Shown: in pieces, positions 14,201 through 23,900 of the stretch
Layout of the letters: every line of letters begins with the position of its first letter
Numbering within the stretch: position 1 is the first letter of the stretch
Source of the DNA: Kryptolebias marmoratus
Lineage: Eukaryota > Chordata > Actinopteri > Cyprinodontiformes > Rivulidae
NCBI RefSeq assembly: GCF_001649575.2
Contig: NC_051441.1
Location: 10,674,358 to 10,738,357, forward strand
Length of the DNA: 64,000 nucleotides
Direction: 5' to 3'
Made by a program: the position numbers and the translations under genes
The notes under the pieces: model-generated
Told to the model about the DNA's origin: nothing
Databases searched by the model: none
What the model saw: the letters and a program-made list of their open reading frames with translations, nothing else

Positions 14201-14255
14201 AGAATACACCTGCCTATACCGCTTCAGAGTCCACGGAGAGCCATGTCCTGAATGA
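5241..14255 (+). CDS. SUN1: SUN1, SUN-domain inner nuclear membrane protein (21 exons, N-terminal exon not found)
   Basis: SUN1 trimers span the inner nuclear membrane and hold KASH proteins (nesprins) in the perinuclear space, linking lamina to cytoskeleton and telomeres in meiosis. Exons: 5241-5429, 5991-6232, 6917-7159, 7305-7439, 7795-7935, 8666-8749, 9490-9600, 9736-9855, 9969-10062, 10782-10840, 11217-11401, 11526-11801, 11906-11998, 12129-12220, 12360-12504, 12597-12911, 13016-13100, 13429-13544, 13697-13864, 13957-14049, 14139-14255. All junctions are GT-AG and join in frame. From the ATG at 5314 (MSRRSLRL) the product is 1009 aa; an in-frame upstream segment suggests a longer form. 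The order is a basic nucleoplasmic N-terminus with CxxC modules, hydrophobic segments about 330-425, a transmembrane Leu run about 434-455, coiled coil about 515-712, and SUN domain about 846-1009. The SUN domain keeps STRCSETYETKTA (KASH lid and interchain Cys), PGNCWAFKGSQG, SPTGNI, NWGHPEYTC and the YRFRVHGEP tail. SUN2 is a poorer match because of the N-terminus and CxxC modules. Confidence 0.96.
7305..9855 (+). other. SUN1: Block of five symmetric (phase 1-1) SUN1 exons, likely alternatively spliced
   Basis: Exons 7305-7439, 7795-7935, 8666-8749, 9490-9600 and 9736-9855 are 135, 141, 84, 111 and 120 nt long. Each length is a multiple of three and each exon starts and ends in phase 1, so any one or any run can be skipped without a frameshift. 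They encode the segment between the first CxxC module and the transmembrane region, including two further CxxC pairs (CNSC, CDDC) and hydrophobic stretches. Mammalian SUN1 is known for extensive alternative splicing in this region. That these fish exons are actually skipped is inferred. Confidence 0.75.
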
Positions 14256-15785
14256 ACCACTTCACATGCTAATAAACAGCATAACACACTCTCTGTACAT
14301 AGTTCTCACCAGCTTCTTTAAAACTAAGGGGACACAGCAGTGTGACCACTGGCAGATGAAAGCCATGAAGACACAGAAGTCATGGATGGGTCGAGCAATG
14401 TGCTGAGATGGAATTATTGAACACGTTTTTTGTAATAGTGAAAGAATCGGGAAAGTTTGTTTTTGAACTGTCAAAGAAGAGGAATAGCAACCACAGAAAA
14501 AGCTAAACGTCCCCCTTTTCATTGCACTGAATCAGTTCTAAGGACGTCGAGCTTCTCTGAGCAGATAAATCCATCCCCACTTCTTCAGGAAGGTGAACAC
14601 TTGAAATAGAGGTTACAGACTCATCTCAACTATCTTTCACACACAATGTCTGTTTTTATTTGTTTTTAAACGTTTTTTTTTTTGTTTTTTTTGTTTAATC
14701 TCTGCCATTTTAGGATGAAGACCACTTTATCTTTGCCTGAGATGCTGTCCAGGCCGGTCACTCTTTTTGTTGCTATCGAATCTTTGCAAAGTCAAGGACA
14801 TGTTATGTTTACGAGCCTCATTCATTTTCAGAATCATAAGTAAGATTTTTTTTAGAGCCTGAACATGCTGCCTAAGGACAAGCTCTGAATGTTTGAACAA
14901 ACTAAGGCAAGTTTCCTTTAATCACACAGCAACATTATTAAATCACTGACCAGAGCTCTACATGATGCAAGCATTAGGAGGCTCCTCACTCTGTGTTGGT
15001 GATTAAATAGGTCTGATTATGAACAGACACAAGGATTGATGCTAGAATACTCTTACTCCTGAAACATAAACTTTGTCGCTCGTGCATCATGTATGTAGAA
15101 GAGCGATTCCTCTCTGACCGTTTGAGTCCCTTGCTAGGATCTCAGATCACAACTAATTATAGAAGCTAAAAGATTTTAATTATCACTACAAATGTTTTTA
15201 GCAGTTTTATCTGATTCTCTCTCCTTTTAGTTTACCAAAAATGTCCTCTTCACACAGGCTTTCTACTCTGAAACCCCGAAGGAATGTAATTTGTACATTT
15301 AGTTGTTAATAGTTGGTCCTTTATTATATCTACTTTTATCAGTGTTGCTTTATTTAAAAAAATCCTGTCATTAATATGATTATATTACTATTATTTTTAC
15401 CATTGCTCATTGTGTTTGCTTTCTTTTTGTTTTGTTTTGGGGGGTTGATATCAGAGGATGCACTGCAACAACTTGTTAGACAAAAACGTTGTGGCACGGG
15501 TCTTTTATACTATTGTTAAAAAATGGGAAAAATGTGATTGCAACTAAGGGTGAGTCTAAAATGCTATTTGTGTAAAATAAATGTTTTGTTCAGTTTTATT
15601 TATTTATAAGATAGTGGCTGCAAATTATGAGTTACTGCAGTGTTTATTTTGTTTAAAGCTGTTCAGTGCATTTTTTGAATATTCTTGGGATTTGTTTTTT
15701 AAGATAAATGGCTATTTTTGTTCAGTCATGAGATGACTTAATTGCTTTGGAATATATTCCAATAAAGACTTTAATTTTGATTTCT
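14256..15785 (+). other. SUN1: SUN1 3' untranslated region with alternative poly(A) signals
   Basis: No reading frame or repeat is recognised after the TGA at 14253-14255. An AATAAA lies 15 bp past the stop at 14271-14276. A second, stronger-looking AATAAA at 15761-15766 is followed by a T-rich stretch. The interval is T-rich, as is typical of a long vertebrate 3'UTR. Short and long 3'UTR forms are both possible; the exact cleavage sites are inferred. Confidence 0.55.
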
Positions 15786-16787
15786 TATACCACTTATTTT
15801 GACCTAACATGAACTACTGTATTTCAGCTTAACATGACCATAATACAAATCCTAGTCAGCACATTGTAATTAGAAAAAAGGTTTCTTAGAATACTATTAA
15901 TTTCTTATTTACTTATTTGTGTATTTTTACAGGTAAAATACACATGCTTGTAAGGTTTTGTTTATAGTCAAAATATTGCTAATTTATTAATAATTTGGAT
16001 AAGGTAATAAGGTATACTTGTGACATTTTCCTAATGTATAGTATGAATTTAAAAATATTTATTTGAAAAAACACCTTAAAATAGATGAGTAAATTACATC
16101 TGCAGCTTTTACGCATTACAAGAAAACTCTTCCAGTTGTCATATATGTGAAACATTTTTTATGCTAAATGTGCTCTGAAACTTTATGCTTACTATGGCCA
16201 ACTTTTTATACATATGTGCAATGATTTATGTAAATGTTAAAAAGAACAAGAGCAGTAAAATTAAGTCATAAATATGTTAAAAAAGTAAAATAAAGCTTCT
16301 ATTTTTAAATGTAAAAATGTTTAATTCAAATACAAATAAATATTACATTTCTTTAAAGTCAGTATTAATTATAAGAAGTGGGGCATAAGTTATGCTGTGT
16401 TTCTAAAACTTCACTGATACTGTAGCTCTAGAAATACTGATAAATGTAAAAATGTAAATATCAACAATCACCATGAATCTGCTGCCCTCTAGTGGTCAGA
16501 CCAGTGTTACAGCAAATGTAAGACCAGCCTTTGGTTTCAATTACATACTTTCGCAAGCGGATCCAACCGTATTGAGTTTTTTTTTTTTCATGTATTCGTG
16601 TAAAATATAATTTATAGTTATGAATTATACATTTATTGTATCATAAACTCAATTTGTAGTATCAAAGATGCAGTTATTTCACAGTCAGACAAAAAGTGCA
16701 TATAAAAATCTGGAAACGACAAATACAAAATCCAGCTGCTGAAAATTGGCTCCCACATCGTGGTTTGTGATACTTTTGGGATGAAGA
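15786..16787. other. AT-rich spacer between SUN1 and IQCK
   Basis: No gene is seen. The sequence is very AT-rich with poly-A and poly-T runs and scattered AATAAA hexamers that are probably chance. The only notable site is a CTCF-like motif at 16482-16495, listed separately. Confidence 0.6.
16482..16495 (-). promoter_or_regulatory. CTCF-like motif between SUN1 and IQCK
   Basis: The + strand reads CTGCCCTCTAGTGG, whose complement CCACTAGAGGGCAG fits the CTCF core consensus (CCASYAGRKGGCR type). It sits in a gene-free spacer. Occupancy is inferred from the motif only. Confidence 0.4.
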
Positions 16788-17799
16788 TGCACTATATTAT
16801 AAAAAAGTATTCACTCTTTTGCAGCTATAAAAGCTTCAACTCTTCTGGGAAGGCTTTCCACAAGGTCTAGGAGTGTGTTTATGTCTTGGTCTGCTGAAGC
16901 ATTAAGAGTTCCTTTCACTGGTACTAAGCGGCCGAGCCCAACTCCTTAAAAACAACCCCACACCATAATCCCCCCTCCACCAAACTTTACTCTTGGCACA
17001 ATGCAGTCAGATAACTATTGTTCTCCTGGCAGCAGCCTAACCCAGACTCCTTCATCGGATTGCCAGACAGAGAATAGTGATTCGTCCGGCCAGAGAACAT
17101 GTCAACAGAAAATAAAATAGCTTCTTATCACAACACCTAATTAGTGTTAGACTGCATGTAATATGTAGTGGATCGAGTGCATCATATGGGTTAGTGAACT
17201 GTAGTAATCTTTTTACGGGGGTTTTCTCCGCCTGAAGTGGTATTTCGCTTTTATCTAAATTTGGGTCTAATTTTCCAACAACAACCAGTTAATTTACCAA
17301 CAAGTCATTAACTGTGTTTATTCCTCTCATCGTGGACAACAAGTCTTGTGAATTTGGAGACATATTGTTCTTTTTTAAAAAAAAAAGTTACCAGGGGGAA
17401 CCAAATATTTCAGCCGTCTGAAATAATCGATTCCCCCTTTAAAACACAGGACAAAAATAATTTACCAACAAGTCCTTAACTGTGTTTATTCCTCTCATCT
17501 TGGACAACAAGTCCTGTGGATTTGGAAACATTTGCTCTCTTTTTTTACCAAATATTTCAGCCGTCTGAAGGCCACATTTAGTTTGGAGGTCTGTAGCTGT
17601 GTAGACTCTGCAGACTGTTGAGGACCTCTGTGCTCTATGCGCCTCAACATCCACTGATTTACGTGTCCTACCACTCCATGGAAGAGTTGCTGTCGTTCTT
17701 TATTTTTGTATTTATTTTTTACACCTGTTGCCATGGAAGTTATTGAAACACCGGAATTAAATCATTAGGATGGGTAACACTTTTGGCGATGCAGTGTAT
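16788..17799 (-). mobile_element. Decayed Tc1/mariner-like DNA transposon, internally deleted and interrupted
   Basis: Two blocks resemble the fish Tc1-like element whose ends read like CACTATATTGCCAAAAGTAT. The left block (about 16788-17110) starts with a decayed terminal repeat and carries reverse-complemented transposase sequence, including a CCCCACACCATAATCCCCCC stretch; most of the centre is deleted. The right block (about 17555-17799) encodes on the minus strand a transposase fragment and ends in a matching decayed terminus. About 440 bp of unrelated sequence with a tandem duplication separates them. The transposase is full of breaks and is surely dead. I recognise the family from memory of fish repeats; the exact subfamily is not assigned. 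Confidence 0.75.
17291..17578. repeat. 168-bp-period tandem duplication inside the Tc1 remnant
   Basis: The segment beginning AATTTACCAACAAGTC at 17291 recurs at 17459, a period of 168 bp. Both copies run through GTGTTTATTCCTCTCATC and end in CCAAATATTTCAGCCGTCTG. The second copy lacks a short piece after its poly-T run. Copies differ at scattered sites, so the duplication is not recent. Confidence 0.85.
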
Positions 17800-17909
17800 T
17801 TTATGGCAACGTAATAAAATGCGACACGTACGTTGTTTTGTTTACACCGGAAGTTAGAGGTACGTACTTCCTTGGCAACAACTGTCCTTGACGACCGCTC
17901 GGCTAAATA
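17727..17909 (+). promoter_or_regulatory. IQCK: Putative IQCK promoter with ETS and RFX-like motifs
   Basis: Immediately upstream of the IQCK start are ACCGGAAGT (17846-17854), a textbook ETS site, and CTTGGCAAC (17871-17879), which contains an X-box half-site (GGCAAC). A near-palindromic X-box-like GTTGCCATGGAAGT lies at 17727-17740 within the right end of the Tc1 remnant. There is no TATA box. ETS sites are common in TATA-less promoters and RFX factors drive ciliary genes; function here is inferred. Confidence 0.45.
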
Positions 17910-20900
17910 ATGGCAGAAATGATCGGTGCTCAAAAATCACTTTGGGAACAAGTTTGTGAAGGTAAGATAGAGGCGTTAATATACGTTTCTGCTCAAATAA
18001 ATATAAAGTTTAAACGTTGTGTTTGTTTTGGAGAATTTGAAGCCGAACAACCCAGTCCTCTCTGTGAAAAGTGGACATATGGAAGCTCAGTCAAACAACC
18101 TACACCAGCTGAAGACACATCAGCTACACACATTTTTGAACGTAAAACTAATAAATTGCACAATACATTGCTGTTATTTTGAGTTAAATATAATACATAA
18201 CTGTGTTAATGTGTCTGTGTTAGGTCCTGTCACACGTTTCTTGCAGAAGACAGTGTTTCCAGTGTTGTTGCCTGGCCTGGAAGCTTTGCTGACAGAAGCC
18301 AGAAAACATGGCTGTTTTGAGGTTTACATTTCTTAAGATAAACATCTCACCCAAAGCATAAACGAATGACCAACAAATTGCATATATTAACACCTGTATT
18401 TACCTAATATGGTTGTGCATTTGCAGACCCAACAGGATATATTTTATAATAATAACAACAGAGTACTGTTACTTACAAAAAGGTCACGATTTGAATCTGC
18501 ATCTTTTTCACAAAGTAATCGTTTTATCTCTAGACATTTACATTTTACAACTTTTCTTTACTGTTTCAGAGAAAAATAACAGTATTTGTCCCCTGTGACT
18601 TCCTAACAGAGTGGCTCTATAAGTAAGAGCCCTCCCACACACACACTCACATCTCTATAATACTCACCACATCAAATAATTTGGTTCAAATGTCATCTAG
18701 TTAGTGTGTGAATAACAGTGTATCTCATTTTCTCCTCTCTCTTCAGTCATAACCCCCGCAGGCAGGGACAAGATCCAGTGAACTTTCATGAGATTCCTTT
18801 TGTCAAGGACTGGCTCAGCATCCAGTGACTGTCTCACGCACACATACACAAACACATTTTTATCCAGGAAATACGGACATCTCTGGACACTAACACATTT
18901 TTTTGTTGTTTTTATTTAGCAAAACATATTAAATATGCTGTAGTATAATTAATATACTCACAGAGAAGTAAAAATGTGCATTTCTTCATTACAATTAGGA
19001 TAAAATTAGGACTTTCAACTGGGTTTAAAAAGATAATCTGTATATACACCATCTGAATGTTTTTGTACAGTGCTTCAAATTTTATTTGTCAAGAAATCAT
19101 AATCACATTTAAGTCTATATTGTCTATTTTTTCTGATAATGTCCAATTTCTCCTGTCTTCTAGCCCCAGGCCTCCCATTCCTCTGTTTTTGCGGCTGAAT
19201 GACCAGGAGGCTGCTCTGCTCATCCAGGCTTTCTGGCGGGGGTACAAGGTACACTGGACAGTGTTGTTTATAGGTGTTCTTGTTAAAAAACCTTATAAAA
19301 CACTATGGATGGACATTGGATGACATGACAGTGTCAGGGAGAATTTATTAGCAGGCTTAAATGTAACCTAACCCTAACCCTAAAAGTACAAAAAATTATT
19401 TGAAAAAACAATGTTTAAGAATTATAGGAAAAGTTTCATTATGTGCCTGTCACCTGACATATATAGCAAATTTCAAAAAGATAGTCACAGACACAGAGGC
19501 ACATTGAGTTTGTGTGTCTTTGTGTGTGTGTGTGTGTGTGCTCCAGTTAGGATACAATAGACACACACCTGCATGTGGGTTTTTGTTTTATAATCCCATC
19601 TCACTGAAAAGCCCCTCTTGCACAGGGGCTGCAGTTTCATTCAGCAGCTTGATTATGTCATCCGTGATGCCAAGCTTTAATTCCTTCCTGTGTGGGCGCT
19701 GTGACGCGGGGATATAAATAGTCATACACGGACACAGCCAGAAGCAAACAGCAGCATTTTGCTTCGCTCACACAACGATAAACACAACTTTATGTGGGGT
19801 AAGGACAAGCAGGGGTCATGCTCCGTTTGTGTCATCGAGACTCTCGTTGTTTTTTGCTCTTTTTGTGGTAGAATTAAGCTTTAGGTTTTCCAGAATCCTT
19901 GGAGAGAAAAAGAGATGGCAGCTGTAATGCCATGTATAATTTGATTATATCTAAATGATCAGAAAATCAGTAATCTCAAACATGGAGCTAATTTTGTGGG
20001 TGTGTGCAGGTTTGGATTAATTGCGCACCAGCAGGGGGCAACAGTACCTTTTTTGGTAGCACAAAATCTTCTACTTCTCTACTTCTATGTGGTGGCAGCA
20101 GTGAGGCAGCTGCTTTTCTCTCCTCGCTCTGTTTATCCTGAAGTAAGAGAGGGTTCAAAAACGGCCTCTGATAGTACTGCAGACGGGCACCCCGAAGGAT
20201 TTGGAGGTGGAGTGACACAACCAAAAAGAGGCATACAGTCAGTGGGGAGCAAGCAGGAGGATTAAATTGAAGGATGAAGCTATGTTTGGAACATTCTCAG
20301 ATGGATGACAAAAGGAAGAAAAGAAGCAAGCTGACATTGCAGAGTACTGTCAGATTAGGAATTAGACTGACACGGAAGGAAATTTATCTTTGTCAGCATT
20401 TGCAGTTGCTAAGAACAGACAGAGATCAAGGATTTAAAAATGAAGTGCAATTATTGCCTGAAGTTAGACTGACTTATGATAGACACAAGTTCATGACTTA
20501 CGTAAGATGCAGGATGGATACATTTGGGTTTACAAAGTCCTGACAGGCTGCTGCTGCATGTCACGACTGTTGTTACCTTGATTTGAGAAAAACAGCAGTT
20601 AGCAGCACAAAGATCAGCAGAGCAGAGACAAGGACATCTGCACAAAGTCAACTGTGAACCAGTGAAACGCTGCAAAACTTTTACTGGGATGTGCAGCACC
20701 CAGTATATCTAGGTTCACATAAGTCTCCAATAATCACATCAAAAGCTCACAGATCCCATGTCTAAGAGAACAATCACAAGTTTAATTTACTAATATCTGA
20801 CCTAGTGGGATTTGTAAGTACTAACAAATATTTTTGGACTTTAAAAGATCTTAATAGGATGATGGGATTTGGCTCTACAATATATGATCAGCGAAGGATC

Positions 20901-23900
20901 AATCTGTGCTATTCTCCCCCTAGCATGCACCCTAAATTTCCCCCCATCACTCTTACACTCTTGGCTGTTATATAACCCGCCTGACGCAGCGCTGACTCCC
21001 CGACTGCAGTGTGTGTGTCTGTGTGTGAGGATGTGTGTTCTGTAGGAAACACAGACCCAGGAAGCAGGGGATGAAGAGTATTTTTGTAGAGAGGAATGTT
21101 ATCCCTCCATTATTAATCTCTTTCATCACAACACTGAGGGCTGAAGGAGAGCAGCAGTGGAGAACGTACACAGAGACACGAACTTAGTCACATTTAGAGC
21201 CAGACAATGTCTCTTCTTTCACTCACATATAAGAGCTGCAAGATCTAAACTTATTGCATAATCTTCTTTACAGTACGTTCCTCAGCCAATTCTAATCCAT
21301 TCATCCATGTCTGCACACATATACACACACGTTCCCCGATCATTAAGACCTATTAGGATTACTCAAGTCTGGACAGCTAGAGCAGCATCACTGTTGTGTA
21401 ATAAGCTACACTTAGGTTTTCAATATTGAGAATAATTTCTCTGATATTTTAGATGCCATCTTTTATTTCACTCGTTCAGTTATATTGAGTGCGCACACAG
21501 AATAGATGAGCAGCTAAATGTTTTTTCAAATAAAAATAATAACCACATGTCAGTTTAATCAACGTGTGCTCTTGTTAGTTATGTTGTTTGTGACTGGTTT
21601 AATTTGATCCCTAAAGTGTTGTGACATGTTATCATTATTCAAAACAAACAAAAAAACTTCACACATCTATTTCTACATCAGATGCGTAGGAGAGCAATGG
21701 AGCTAAAGTGACACTCCTGCTCACTGTTAAACTTGCAGTCAAAATTTATGGCAACATTTTAGTGGCTCGACCTTTAAAAGGAGAACATAAACACTGATTA
21801 TATACCTTGGTGTTGCTGTGTTCTGCAACTAACTATGAAGGCATCTGGTTGTACTGTTGTTTAGTTGTATCTTTTTGTAAATGTGCTTTTTCACTGGTTT
21901 TGTGTCAATATTGCGAATGACCTGTAGCGTTGTAGTGTCATTGTTGTAACTTCTAATAAAGGTTTAGTCAATGGAAACGTTGCAATAAATTTTTATGGCA
22001 CGTTTAACAGTGAGCTGCAACGCCGCCATAACATTATCATTGTTAATGTTGCGTGGGATGCTTCAGGGGGGTAAATTAATTGTTTGATACTCACCTTCAC
22101 ATCTGTGCTGTAAATCAAACTTCATTGCCCAGCTGTTGTGCCAACCAGCTGCTTATTAGTTCAGCTTGGCTGTTCCCAAAATGTAAAACTTTTGCATTAC
22201 CAGTTTTATTGTTTTTACTATTGTCATTCTGATATGTAGTGTAAAACAGCTCAAACTGTTTTAATTTTTAGTATTAGTATTAGTATTATTAATCAGTGAA
22301 CACATTTTAATGAAACTTCATCTACAACTGATTAACTGTCATAGTCAATGCAAGATGGCTGCTCTAACCAACTGACTTTCAAAAACACAAAAATAAGTTT
22401 AACATTCTGTTGATATGGAACTAAAATTTGGTGTAGTAGTAGCTGAGAGTCATCCCCAAACATATTATAATATATTTCGCAAGATCTTTGTTTAATATAT
22501 TGCCACTATTTGGAGTCAACGCTGTCTGTCTGTTAGCAAAATATCTCATAAATCACTGGATGGATTTTAATGAAACTTTTAGACTTATCTTCAGCTGTAG
22601 AGCTACAACTGATTGACTTTTGAGCCAACCCAATTCAACATGGCGGCCACAGCCAACTAACCTTAAAAAACACAAAAATGGCTGCAGTTCAGACAAATTT
22701 ACAGATATCTTGCTAACATTTAGCGTGGTTGTAGCTGAGAGTCATTCACAACACAAACACTGAGATACTTCTCGCAATAGCACATGAGATTGCATCTAAC
22801 GTTATTATTTTTAAGGTTTGACTGAAATGGCTTCAAAGCTGTCATTTCTCATCATAAGAGGATTTTAGTCTCTAATTCTGACATGAAAAGTAGTGGGTGA
22901 TATGCATTCCTTAAAGGAATGTTAGGCCTTTAATTATAGTTCTGTTTGACTTGCAGAACCAAATTTTGTTAAAAAAATGGAGCACTGTTCACACTGGGTA
23001 GTGGTTCCTTTAGAGCTGATTGACATATTAACACACACATTCATTTAGTTACACCCAAAGAAGTGCAGCGTCAATAGCAGAAGTAGGTCTGTGATTCCAG
23101 CTGAATGATCTCAGGGCAGCGATGGATAAATGGTTGGAACTGAGGTTCAGTGTTAAGTCAGTTGACCGACCTCGTGCAGTGACACTCATGCAGAAAAAAT
23201 GCTGCAAACACTCAGGACATTCAGTTCCCACTGTCTCTGCTTGGTTTTTGAATTGAATCCTTGAATTTGTCTTGCAAAACAACTCTTCTGTCCCAAAACG
23301 AGACTTTTATCTTTAATATGGAAAGTGCAAGAATGTGATTACCTGTTAGTGTTTTTAAAAAGCACAGTGGGGGGATTGTGCAGCTTGAGTCTACAGGGGC
23401 TTGTATCAGATCACAGGTCACTGAGCTGCTTAAGCCGTGATGGAAACATCGGTCAACATACAGATGATGGATGGGTGGGTGGATGGAGTGTGAAGGGAAG
23501 ATCGAGCAGCCTGTGTTCGTGTTTCTGTCAGTGTTGGTGATATTACTGCATCCAAACAGAGGCCTTGGTGCTGCTGCAGAATGTGAAGCTTTGCACAAAA
23601 AGGAGATCAGCTTAAAAGGATGAAGTCTGTGTGTGAGAAAAAGCGTCTGCAATTTGTGTTGCTGCAATTATGCAATTTGTGGGTGTGTGGTTTGTGTAGG
23701 GGTTCATCTTGTACAGCAGAAAGAAGATGTCGCTAGGATGTGAAATGGTGGCTCTCGTTTAGTGTTTTATCCTGCTGATTGGTGTTTGCTTATTGCTTTT
23801 TTTGTTGTTGTTGTTTCTTAAGTAATGCATTTGGATGAGTGTGGCTTTTCAGTGTCCTGGCGATTTTTCTAATCAGACAAGTGATTTACATGCACTAAAG

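Noticed and set aside
19367..19383. CCCTAA repeats as an interstitial telomere
   Set aside because: Only about two and a half units are present, too few to call a telomeric tract.
20274..20543. 89-codon frame in IQCK intron 6 as a gene
   Set aside because: No family resemblance and no splice or promoter context; best explained as chance.
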